DNA of 6,651 bases from Candidatus Aegiribacteria sp. (GCA_030638185.1 DAOWFD010000165.1:1-6651); one strand, 5' to 3'; counted from the stretch's first letter, positions 1-5,860 are shown. The notes: generated from the letters alone by a model not told the origin. Numbers and translations are program-made.

Positions 1-1024
1 CAAACTGTTCTGTTAATGCACCCTTGAACTCTTCGAAAAGTTTGTTACCCTGCAGAACGCTCCTGACATCAAGATCGCTCATTGCGCAGAGAAGCCCAAC
101 ATCTGGCGCATAAAGCTTGAATGCACCACTGTCGCGGTATGCTTGAAGCGGAATTCCCGGTTTGGTTATCCTGTTCACCCTGTGAACCAGACCACAATCG
201 GAAAGCCACTGGATGGCCAGTTCGTATTCCCTTGCTCTGGCGCCTTTCCTCACAAGCCCGAAAACAAATTTCCTGTTCTCCCTGGCCAGTTGCGCCGGCA
301 GACTTTCCCATACAGAGCGAATTCTTGGAACAGTGGCGTGGGGTGCATGCTTCGAAAAATCCTGCTCGTATGCATAAAGAAGCTGTTTCTGAATATCTCT
401 TACTACGGTGAAATCCCTTTTGTCCAGAAAACTCTTCACAACCTCGGGCATACCTCCAACAAAGTAGTACTGCCCTAAAAGCTCTTTCAATTTTGTGGCA
501 AATACATCTGCCATACTGAAGTCAAGCTTCTCTATCATATCGTGAAGTGAGTTATTGCCAGTAGCTTGTAGGAATTCCGGAAAGGAAAGGGGATACAGGT
601 CCAGAAACTCTACTTTTCCCACCGGGAAAGAAACGTCGGGATGCAGCGCAACTCCCAGAATGGATCCTGCGGCAATGATGCTGTGTTGAGCAGCATTTTC
701 CTGAAAGTACTTCAATGATGTAAGTGCTTTGGGTACTTCCTGCACTTCATCGAAAAGGATAAGTGTTTCGCCGGGTACAATTGGACATTCAGACTCCACC
801 TGCAGCCCCAGCAGGAGACGGTCAATATCGAAGTCTCCCTCGAACAGCAGTTTCATACGGGGATTGTTTTCAAAGTTAATATAGGCGCATCGTTCATAAC
901 ATGAGGTGCTAAACTCCTTCATAAGCCATGTTTTCCCGGTTTGCCTTGCTCCTCGAATAATAAGCGGTTTCCGGCTCTCGCTGGTTTTCCAGATCTTTAA
1001 TCTTTCAATCGCTTTTCTGTACAT
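1..1024 (-). CDS. AAA_14/DUF4143 family ATPase, cut by the left edge
   Basis: 341 codons are open from ATG at 1024 to the window edge. The N-terminal AAA domain has Walker A GARQTGKT (residues 25-32), Walker B LILFDEVQ (88-95), an AAGS sensor-like stretch (118-121) and the family signature YPLSFPEFL (144-152). YYFVGGMPEVV (186-196) opens the middle region, and KLYAPDVGLLCAM (304-316) with FKGALTEQF (333-341) begins the DUF4143 part. The nuclease-like C-terminus lies outside the window. The start is fixed by GGAGG (1031-1035) six bases before the ATG; an overlapping upstream ATG is out of frame and stops quickly. It closely resembles the ATPase at 5861 (both have a KPL-I--GARQ-GKTWL core) and less closely the one at 4363. 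The family is predicted to be cytosolic and to bind ATP, but its substrate and role are not established. A promoter and a nested inverted repeat lie directly upstream. Confidence 0.93.
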   Translation of the reverse strand, partial: MYRKAIERLKIWKTSESRKPLIIRGARQTGKTWLMKEFSTSCYERCAYINFENNPRMKLLFEGDFDIDRLLLGLQVESECPIVPGETLILFDEVQEVPKALTSLKYFQENAAQHSIIAAGSILGVALHPDVSFPVGKVEFLDLYPLSFPEFLQATGNNSLHDMIEKLDFSMADVFATKLKELLGQYYFVGGMPEVVKSFLDKRDFTVVRDIQKQLLYAYEQDFSKHAPHATVPRIRSVWESLPAQLARENRKFVFGLVRKGARAREYELAIQWLSDCGLVHRVNRITKPGIPLQAYRDSGAFKLYAPDVGLLCAMSDLDVRSVLQGNKLFEEFKGALTEQF

Positions 1025-1050
1025 GACATACCTCCAGGTAGATATTACCA

Positions 1051-1078
1051 ATCATACCAAAACAATCACACAAGTCAA
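1051..1078 (-). promoter_or_regulatory. sigma70-like promoter of the left ATPase gene
   Basis: Read on the minus strand, TTGACT (1078-1073) is followed after 16 bases by TATGAT (1056-1051). This lies 27 bases before the ATG and upstream of the GGAGG ribosome site. The -35 box is embedded in the proximal dyad of the inverted repeat at 1067-1123, so a protein bound there would be expected to block RNA polymerase. This is prediction from sequence only. Confidence 0.65.
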
Positions 1079-1123
1079 CCGACTTATGTGATTACTATAC
1101 ACATAAGACGTACGACTTGTGTG
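1067..1123. promoter_or_regulatory. nested inverted repeat, likely double operator
   Basis: Four 10-bp half-sites are arranged symmetrically around position 1095: CACACAAGTC (1067-1076), GACTTATGTG (1081-1090), CACATAAGAC (1100-1109) and GACTTGTGTG (1114-1123). They form two 24-bp dyads (10-bp arm, 4-bp gap, 10-bp arm) whose centres are 33 bp, about three helical turns, apart. The outer arms are perfect reverse complements of each other. The -35 box of the left ATPase lies inside the proximal dyad. The position and symmetry suggest binding of a dimeric or tetrameric repressor. No regulator gene is visible in the window, so the binder is unknown and could be the ATPase itself. Confidence 0.7.
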
Positions 1124-1171
1124 AATGTACGTGGGATTCTACCCGCTTGAGATTTTCTCCTGCTGCGGTGC

Positions 1172-1520
1172 TTACCTCTCCGGAAGCTCAAACGGAGGTA
1201 TGTTTTTCTTACTCCGAAGCCAGTTCATTCCTTTTAAGACCGGTGTTTCCCGTAGAATAAACAGAAATGCCCGCCTTTCTCCCGGAATGTCCGTCAGTAT
1301 TATCCCGACTATCAAGGTGATCAGCCCCAGCCCGGGTTCTCCAGAAGTATATCTGCGGGGAAATGCCGCGACTCAGATATGTCTTAACGATTTCCGTGAG
1401 AACAGCTGTTTCCATTATTGCCCCGCCCATTGGCCCCGCAAACGCGTGTTCCGGATCCTTAAGGCCTGAAAGGTAACAGAGTAAGCATAGTTGCACTGCC
1501 TGTGGAATCCTATGTTTCAT
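1172..1520 (-). pseudogene. C-terminal scrap of a DUF4143 ATPase, frameshifted
   Basis: The minus frame from 1520 encodes YLSGLKDPEHAFAGP, then GGAIMETAVLTEIVK and PQIYFWRTRAGA, to about 1323. This matches the DUF4143 C-terminal pattern (LLxYLxGL, then GxxxExxVxxExxK, then YYWRxxxGxEVDxx). The expected EVDLIV follows only poorly, as LITLIVG, in the frame that remains open to TAA at 1174-1172, so a frameshift near 1322 is likely. The original frame runs on to a stop at 1209. Nothing upstream of about 1475 resembles the ATPase half, and an in-frame TAA lies just before the ATG at 1520. I read it as a decayed 3' remnant, not a functional small protein. Its distal end carries a 20-bp sequence shared with 5586-5605. 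Confidence 0.75.
1214..1233. repeat. 20-bp repeat, copy A (partner at 5586-5605)
   Basis: CCGAAGCCAGTTCATTCCTT here matches CCGAGGCCAGTTCATTCCTT at 5586-5605 at 19 of 20 positions. Both copies are preceded on the plus strand by a T-rich TTTCTT stretch. Each sits in a decayed minus-strand ATPase scrap, which reads RNELASE in both places, although the surrounding scraps derive from different parts of the protein. It may mark a recombination junction. Confidence 0.6.
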
Positions 1521-1574
1521 AGGCGTTTACATTCCTTTTTTGTGATAAGAGAACGTCCGGTATTCGGACTTTGT

Positions 1575-1603
1575 TTGACATGGGGAATTGCCTTACTTAT
1601 TCT
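1575..1603 (+). promoter_or_regulatory. candidate promoter of the RCC1-repeat gene
   Basis: TTGACA (1575-1580) is a perfect -35 hexamer, followed after 17 bases by TATTCT (1598-1603), a weaker -10 (4 of 6 consensus). It lies about 125 bases before the ATG at 1730, leaving a leader of roughly 120 bases in which I see no riboswitch or clear hairpin. The 1521-1729 gap contains nothing else I recognise, apart from a short abortive ATG frame (MKKE) at 1708 that carries the AAGGA ribosome-site sequence. Confidence 0.5.
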
Positions 1604-1729
1604 TTTGTCAGACAGAGTGATATTGGTTAAGGATATGGTGGTGTATTATGCTGAACAATATCTACAATAGCGCGAAATCAGTTTCATTGCCATAACGGAT
1701 TTCACTTATGAAGAAGGAATAGTGGTATA

Positions 1730-2947
1730 ATGGGATACTCAAAACTCACATCTCATATCTGTCTTGGTCTTTTAGTATTTCTTGCCGGAGCTTTGTACGC
1801 TCAGGGGGACGGCTCAATAGTGACATGGGGGGATAACGGCCAAGGTCAGTGTACCGTCCCCGCGCCCAACACTGGATTCGTTGTTATTGCTACTGGAAAA
1901 TCCCACAGCCTGGGGATAAAAGAAGACAGCTCGATAGTGGCCTGGGGGGAGAACAGCCAAGGTCAGTGCACTGTCCCCGTGCCCAACACTGGCTTCGTGG
2001 ATATAGCAGGTGGATGGCACCACAGCCTGGGTCTGAAGGAAGACGGCTCAATTGTGACCTGGGGGGAGAACAGCCAAGGTCAGTGCACTGTCCCCGAGCC
2101 CAACACTGATTTCTTGGTTGTGACAAGTGGATGTTACCACAGCCTGGGGCTGAAAGAAGACGGCTCGATAGTGGTCTGGGGGAATAACATCTATGGCCAA
2201 TGCGATGTCCCCGCGCCCAACACCGGTTTCGTGGATGTGGCAAGTGGATTATTCTACAACCTGGGGCTGAAAGAAGACAGTTCGATAGTGGCCTGGGGGT
2301 GTAATGACAACGGCCAATGCGATGTCCCCTCACCCAACACGGGATTCGTGGAAGTGGCATGTGGAGCCTGGCACAGCCTGGGGTTGAAAGAAAACGGCTC
2401 GATAGTGGCCTGGGGGGATAACAGCGAAGGTCAGTGCACTGTCCCTGCGCCCAACACTGATTTCGTGGACGTGGCAAGTGGATGGTACCACAGCCTGGGG
2501 CTGAAAGAAGACAGCTCGATAGTGGCCTGGGGGTATAACGTCCATGGTCAGTGTACCGTCCCCGAGCCCAACACGGGATTCGTGAAAGTTGCAGGTGGAG
2601 AGCACCATAGTCTTGGACTTCATAGCTACTCGCTCTCGGTGGGTGACGCTGGCGACCCGGTTCATGAGATTCTTTCCATCAGCAGCATCTATCCCAACCC
2701 CTTCAGCTCCAATACCAGTGTGACTCTTCAGTCGCCGGGGCTGGAAAACGTAAGGCTGGAGGTCTTCAGCACAGCGGGTCGACTGGTTAGCAGCCGGGAA
2801 ATGGGAGCCATGGCTGAAGGTCAGCATATCGTCTCGTGGAACGTATGTGATGAGAACGGCCATGCCCAGGGCAACGGGATCTACATCATCCATATTGTGA
2901 GCGGATCCGGGGACTTCGCCTCAGCCCGGGTTGTCCTTCTGAGATAA
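1730..2947 (+). CDS. secreted RCC1-type beta-propeller repeat protein with C-terminal sorting domain
   Basis: 405 residues. The N-terminus (1-25) is a signal peptide: charged start, hydrophobic core ICLGLLVFLAGALYA, likely cleavage after YA. Residues 29-301 are seven tandem 39-residue repeats of the form SIVxWGxNxxGQCxVPxPNTxFVxVAxGxxHSLGLKED, the RCC1 (regulator of chromosome condensation) repeat type. Seven would complete a seven-bladed beta-propeller. After a short linker, YPNPF (321-325) opens a FlgD-like Ig or type-A sorting domain ending in GNGIYIIHI and terminal LLR, as on proteins secreted or surface-anchored by type IX-like systems. The protein is probably extracellular; its ligand is unknown. 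Each repeat keeps a QC dipeptide, unusual for a free-cysteine extracellular protein. AAGGA at 1714-1718 is a slightly distant ribosome site. The gene stands alone between ATPase remnants. Confidence 0.9.
   Translation: MGYSKLTSHICLGLLVFLAGALYAQGDGSIVTWGDNGQGQCTVPAPNTGFVVIATGKSHSLGIKEDSSIVAWGENSQGQCTVPVPNTGFVDIAGGWHHSLGLKEDGSIVTWGENSQGQCTVPEPNTDFLVVTSGCYHSLGLKEDGSIVVWGNNIYGQCDVPAPNTGFVDVASGLFYNLGLKEDSSIVAWGCNDNGQCDVPSPNTGFVEVACGAWHSLGLKENGSIVAWGDNSEGQCTVPAPNTDFVDVASGWYHSLGLKEDSSIVAWGYNVHGQCTVPEPNTGFVKVAGGEHHSLGLHSYSLSVGDAGDPVHEILSISSIYPNPFSSNTSVTLQSPGLENVRLEVFSTAGRLVSSREMGAMAEGQHIVSWNVCDENGHAQGNGIYIIHIVSGSGDFASARVVLLR
1814..2632 (+). repeat. seven tandem 117-bp coding repeats
   Basis: The RCC1-like domain is encoded by seven in-frame units of exactly 117 bp with no length variation. 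Segments such as the SIVxWG codons and the CCCAACAC segment recur with few changes between units. Such even similarity suggests recent unit duplication or gene conversion, and possible copy-number variation among strains. The regular pattern also creates long open frames on the antisense strand that are not genes. Confidence 0.9.
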
Positions 2948-3012
2948 TAATTCTGCCGGATAGGTGCCCAGGGCTGCCAGGAACTGCGCACCAGAACTCA
3001 CCACTCCCCTGA
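2948..3012. other. convergent intergenic gap without a clear terminator
   Basis: 65 bases separate the RCC1-type gene from the converging ATPase remnant. GGTGC and GCACC could pair across a long GC-rich loop, but no T-run follows on either strand. I see no supportable terminator here. Confidence 0.4.
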
Positions 3013-3843
3013 TCAGTAAAGAAAACCAAAAAGGTAAAGAGGTATCTCGTGCTTTCCCCCGTATAGAATATCATCCTTTACCAGATATGCTCTATCGAGA
3101 TTCTTTCCTATCTGCTTCAGAGATTTATTCCGCCCACCAACCTCAAACACCGTACCTTTTACTTCAAAATCACCGATCCTGCTGTAATGCACATGATGGC
3201 CGCTGTTTTTGATCATACTCACAAAGAATATTTCCCTGATTGAACCTGTATTGCTTTTTGAACCGATCTCGGCAGTTATGGCTTCGTAGAGGTTCGAATT
3301 ATCCAGATAGATCTTCTCAGTCTGTCTAAGTAGACCGCTGCCTGTTTTTACAGAACTTATTAGAGTCAGCAGCCCGGTTTCCTGCAGCATGTGCAAATAC
3401 CTGACGACAGTTTTGTTATCAAGACCGATATTCCTGGAGATGCTGTTTATGCTTAATTCTCCCGGTGGCATTGTTGCGGTACATGCCAGTATTCTTTTGA
3501 AACTCGGCAGGTTCTCCGTTTTTATCGCATATTGATTCACTATATCCTCGTAGATCGTTTTGTCTACGATCCGGAGCAGCTTCTGAGTGTAGGTTGATTC
3601 ATCTTCAAGAAAAAAGGGATAGTATCCTGTCGAAAGGTAGTTCTTGAAGTATCCTCTCAACTTTTCTATTGAGCCGATTTTCCCGGCGTACTTTCTTTTA
3701 TTCTTCAGCAGTTCTTCGAATTCAATGGCATCTTCACTGACTATGTGCCTGAGCAGAAGTCGATAAATTCCCACAGAGAAAAAACCAATTTCTCTTCCAT
3801 CGGCTGAAGTCGATGGTCTCCGGGCATAGTCCCCAAATCTCAC
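3013..3843 (-). pseudogene. C-terminal two-thirds of an AAA_14/DUF4143 ATPase lacking its ATP-binding part
   Basis: 276 codons are open from GTG at 3843. From about residue 36 the protein matches the family well: YFKNYLSTGYYPFFLED (65-81), a winged-helix-like segment SINSISRNIGLDNKTVVRYL (131-150), KIYLDNSNLYEAI (177-189), GSIREIFFVSMI (200-211), GDFEVKG (224-230), FEVGGRNKSLKQI (233-245) and the natural family ending IPLYLFGFLY before TGA. No Walker A or B is present, and the first 35 residues do not fit. In another minus frame, 3800-3744 encodes MEEKLVFSLWEFIDFCSGT, which resembles the family (L)SFxEFL motif, so a frameshift near 3745 is likely. Further upstream the family sequence is lost beside the IS remnant. 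An intact ATPase would need roughly 130 more N-terminal residues, so I call this a truncated, frameshifted copy. A residual domain-only product cannot be excluded. Confidence 0.82.
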
Positions 3844-3897
3844 CAGCGTATTGAGAGAGGCCCTTCAAAGCAGCATAATCGTCTCTACCAGAAGAAC
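3786..3897 (-). pseudogene. possible further ATPase C-terminal scrap
   Basis: A minus-strand frame reads SSSGRDDYAALKGLSQYAG, then EIWGLCPETIDFSRWK. It loosely resembles the end of DUF4143-type proteins, where an IEVK-SS stretch precedes a conserved L--L helix. If real, the remnant at 3013-3843 is joined head-on to the tail of another ATPase. The match is by eye over few residues, and the same DNA is also read in two other frames, so this is weak. Confidence 0.25.
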
Positions 3898-3921
3898 TTA
3901 ACTACTACCAAGGAGGATCCC

Positions 3922-4146
3922 ATGTCAAAATAGTCTGTATCCAATAACACACTGCTTTCATTCGAATTCAAAGGTCTCAAAAAACGTAGAGTAGTATCCG
4001 ATTTTGAAGGAGGAAGCATTACCTTCAATGGAGGCGGTCCGCTGCTGAGTGAAGTTGATCACAGGCTGAGGATCTGTGGGAGGATCGGTGTTGAACTTGC
4101 TGAGGCAAAGGCTGAATACGAGAGACTGAAAAAGTCATCACTATAA
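3922..4146 (+). pseudogene. IS1380-like transposase remnant, internally deleted, amber codon 4
   Basis: A strong ribosome site AAGGAGG (3910-3916) precedes ATG at 3922, but codon 4 is TAG (3931-3933). Beyond it the same frame stays open to TAA at 4146 and reads FEFKGLKKRRVVSDFEGG, then SITFNGGGPLLSEVDHRL. This fits the N-terminus of IS1380-family transposases (VVADFDGGxITSDGGALLLREVD). Full-length members have over 400 residues; only about 40 are recognisable here. They are followed by GVELAEAKAEYERLKKSSL, which I cannot place and which may be the old C-terminus after an internal deletion. I could not find terminal inverted repeats or a target duplication. The remnant lies exactly where the neighbouring minus-strand ATPase loses its N-terminal half, so it probably took part in that truncation. 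Confidence 0.7.
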
Positions 4147-4205
4147 TTTCCATGAGTTATGCAAAAGCTTACTTCTGGTTGTGGGGGAACCGGGCATCCA
4201 TTACT

Positions 4206-4360
4206 TTTTATCTGATATAGAATAAGATATCCTGAATTATTGTATATCTTACGGTATGGAATAATATATCCAGACGAAGCAACTCTTCATCAAATCTCAC
4301 GTGAATACGCTGTTCTCCATTGACATATACTATCTTACAGTATAGAATAAGATATCTTGA
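4206..4360 (+). repeat. AT-rich direct repeats with inverted half-sites upstream of the complete ATPase
   Basis: A 30-bp unit occurs at 4245-4274 and 4331-4360 (25 of 30 positions identical). Its right 20 bp also occurs at 4216-4235 (19 of 20 matching the third copy). Within the third copy, TATCTTA (4331-4337) and TAAGATA (4348-4354) form a 24-bp dyad; the second copy has the same dyad with one mismatch (TATCTTA 4245-4251, TAATATA 4262-4268). The third copy spans the -10 region and reaches the start codon, which suggests operator sites for repression. The spacing between dyad centres is 86 bp, unlike the 33 bp seen at the other two ATPase genes. Confidence 0.7.
4320..4348 (+). promoter_or_regulatory. 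sigma70-like promoter of the complete ATPase gene
   Basis: TTGACA (4320-4325), then 17 bases, then TAGAAT (4343-4348), 5 of 6 to the -10 consensus. Transcription would start near 4355, only about eight bases before the ATG at 4363, so the mRNA would be leaderless or nearly so unless a downstream start is used. The -10 box lies inside the 24-bp dyad at 4331-4354. Confidence 0.65.
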
Positions 4361-4362
4361 GG

Positions 4363-5568
4363 ATGGTGAATATTTTGCATTACAAAAGAAGTTTGTATCT
4401 GGATAGAATTAGACCGTTCATAGGATCTCCTGTTGTAAAGGTCATAACAGGTATGCGCCGGGTTGGTAAAAGCGTCTTCCTGGGTCAGGTCGCCGATATG
4501 GTAAGATCGATCAACCCGGAAACGAAGATTCTATCAATCAACATGGAACTGATGGAAAACCGGCAATACCGGGATGGAATACTGCTTCACAGTATGATTA
4601 CCGATCAGGGAACAGGTATGGCTTTGTTCCTCGATGAGGTACAGGATATCACAGGCTGGGAAGAGGTCGTCTCTTCTCTTCTCGCCAGGGGCGGAATTGA
4701 TATTTACATTACAGGATCAAATGCACAGATGCTTTCATCGGAGCTTGCAACGAAAATCGCTGGAAGATATGTGGAATTCCAGATATATCCGCTTGGTCTA
4801 TCGGAATTCATTGAATTCCGTGGTAATGGCGCCAGCTCACTTGAGGAAGAATTTCGTCTGTACCTGAGATTTGGAGGGATGCCGGCTCTTCATTCGATGC
4901 AACTCTCGTGGGAAGTTATCTGCCAGTACCTACAGTCAGTCAAGGATACCGTTCTTCTGAACGATGTTATCACCCGGAACAGCATCAGGAACATCCCGCT
5001 TCTTGAATCCGTCTTCGCCTTTCTCGCTGACAACATCGGCTCTCTTTTCTCCGCAAAACGCATTGCGGATTATCTTGGTTCCCTGGGCCGGAGCACATCG
5101 GTTAACACCATCATCGACTTCATCCGTTATCTGTCTGATGCTTTCGCCTTTCATCACGTAAGAAGATACGATCTCAGAGGCAGGAAACAGCTTGAATACA
5201 CCGGTAAAGCATTCTTGAATGATCTTTCCTTCCGGCATGCGCTTTTCGGTTACAGGGAAGGTGATATCTCCGGTTTTCTCGAAAATATCATCTACATGGA
5301 ACTAAGGCGTAGAGGGTATACCGTTTTCATCGGCCAGCTGGACGGAAAGGAAATTGACTTCATATCCCACAGGGGAGATGAAACCATTTACATTCAGGTT
5401 ACATATCTTCTCGCATCTGAGGATACCGCCAAAAGGGAATTCTCCCCCCTCTTTAGCATAAAGGACAATTACCCGAAGATGGTGCTTTCCATGGATAGAG
5501 ATTTTCCATCCAGGAAAGGTATCATTCAAATCTATATCCCCGAATTTCTAACAGACACTCAGTCCTGA
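4363..5568 (+). CDS. AAA_14/DUF4143 family ATPase, complete
   Basis: 401 residues from ATG 4363. Walker A GMRRVGKS (30-37), Walker B ALFLDEVQ (87-94), sensor-like ITGSN (116-120), AGRYVEFQIYPLGLSEF (133-149), FGGMPAL (170-176), and a winged-helix-like stretch with AKRIADYLGSLG (231-242). The C-terminus has a restriction-nuclease-like pattern: E308 before a helix ending ELRRRGY, EIDF (330-333) and IQV (344-346), where a catalytic ExK would normally sit; the lysine is absent. Length is usual for the family. The role of such proteins is not established. Starts are uncertain: TTG 4357, ATG 4363, GTG 4366 or TTG 4372 are all possible. GAGG at 4359-4362 suits TTG 4372, while the promoter position suits a near-leaderless ATG 4363. 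It is more distant from the two edge ATPases than they are from each other. A scrap of another family member follows immediately on the opposite strand. Confidence 0.93.
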   Translation: MVNILHYKRSLYLDRIRPFIGSPVVKVITGMRRVGKSVFLGQVADMVRSINPETKILSINMELMENRQYRDGILLHSMITDQGTGMALFLDEVQDITGWEEVVSSLLARGGIDIYITGSNAQMLSSELATKIAGRYVEFQIYPLGLSEFIEFRGNGASSLEEEFRLYLRFGGMPALHSMQLSWEVICQYLQSVKDTVLLNDVITRNSIRNIPLLESVFAFLADNIGSLFSAKRIADYLGSLGRSTSVNTIIDFIRYLSDAFAFHHVRRYDLRGRKQLEYTGKAFLNDLSFRHALFGYREGDISGFLENIIYMELRRRGYTVFIGQLDGKEIDFISHRGDETIYIQVTYLLASEDTAKREFSPLFSIKDNYPKMVLSMDRDFPSRKGIIQIYIPEFLTDTQS

Positions 5569-5731
5569 TGCATCCCTTTTTTCTTCCGAGGCCAGTTCAT
5601 TCCTTATCCCGTGCCTCTGCACAATATCCCGCAGCAGAATCGTATCAAGCACCATGTCGAGGTATCTCTCCATTACTTCCCCCCGGGTTTCTCTCTGCGA
5701 CCCGGTTAAATCTCCTGGAACGGCTCATCCG
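5551..5731 (-). pseudogene. internal scrap of a DUF4143 ATPase
   Basis: A minus frame with no suitable start reads SQRETRGEVMERYLDMV, then LDTILLRDIVQRHGIRN over 5700-5599. Its 27-residue core matches residues 184-210 of the neighbouring complete ATPase (EVICQYLQSV, then KDTVLLNDVITRNSIRN) at 14 positions. The frame then leaves the family (ELASEEKRDASGL) and stops inside the 3' end of the plus-strand gene. The Walker region and the C-terminus are both missing, so this is a small fossil fragment. It comes from a gene different from the neighbour, since the DNA is not closely similar. Confidence 0.72.
5586..5605. repeat. 20-bp repeat, copy B (partner at 1214-1233)
   Basis: 19 of 20 bases match copy A, in the same orientation, 4.4 kb away. 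It sits at the point where the ATPase scrap stops resembling the family. Confidence 0.6.
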
Positions 5732-5763
5732 TTTAAATACCGAGATGACTTTGGATCACGTGT

Positions 5764-5820
5764 GACTAATGACCCTTGACAATCTATACCATTAATGTAG
5801 ATTGACCCTTGTCATTCTAC
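5764..5820. promoter_or_regulatory. pair of 24-bp dyads, likely double operator of the right ATPase gene
   Basis: The proximal dyad is GTAGATTGAC (5797-5806), gap CCTT, GTCATTCTAC (5811-5820), with 9 of 10 arm positions complementary. A degenerate distal dyad, GACTAATGAC (5764-5773), gap CCTT, GACAATCTAT (5778-5787), has arms 7 and 8 of 10 similar to those of the proximal one. The dyad centres are 33 bp apart. The same units also appear as a direct repeat: bases 5770-5788 and 5803-5821 agree at 16 of 19. The geometry equals that at 1067-1123, but the arm sequence differs. Confidence 0.65.
5776..5803 (+). promoter_or_regulatory. candidate promoter of the right ATPase gene
   Basis: TTGACA (5776-5781), 16 bases, TAGATT (5798-5803). 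An alternative is TTGTCA (5809-5814) with AATAAT (5833-5838) after 18 bases; its -35 falls in the same register of the proximal dyad as the -35 of the left ATPase. Either way the promoter is buried in the dyads. Confidence 0.5.
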
Positions 5821-5860
5821 ATCAAGCACAACAATAATATCATTGGCTGAGGAGATCATT

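Noticed and set aside
121..478. Two plus-strand open frames over the left ATPase
   Set aside because: Antisense shadows of a gene with clear Walker motifs and a ribosome site.
1067..1123. CRISPR array or MITE
   Set aside because: Only four half-sites in perfect dyad symmetry over a promoter, with no spacers and no terminal repeats of a mobile element.
1125..1469. 114-codon plus-strand open frame
   Set aside because: Antisense to the DUF4143 scrap, whose minus-strand translation clearly matches the family.
1890..2477. 195-codon open frame on the minus strand within the RCC1-type gene
   Set aside because: It is a by-product of the 117-bp periodic coding repeats; its translation is a repeat shadow with no start signal or recognisable domain.
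2330..2893. 187-codon minus-strand open frame over the end of the RCC1-type gene
   Set aside because: It overlaps a well-supported signal-peptide and sorting-domain gene and its translation resembles nothing.
3844..4206. Terminal inverted repeats of the IS1380-like element
   Set aside because: I compared the flanks of the transposase remnant and found no convincing inverted pair.
5683..5705. CCGGGT / ACCCGG hairpin as terminator after the complete ATPase
   Set aside because: Six-base stem with an 11-base loop, no T-run, and it lies inside the coding fossil.
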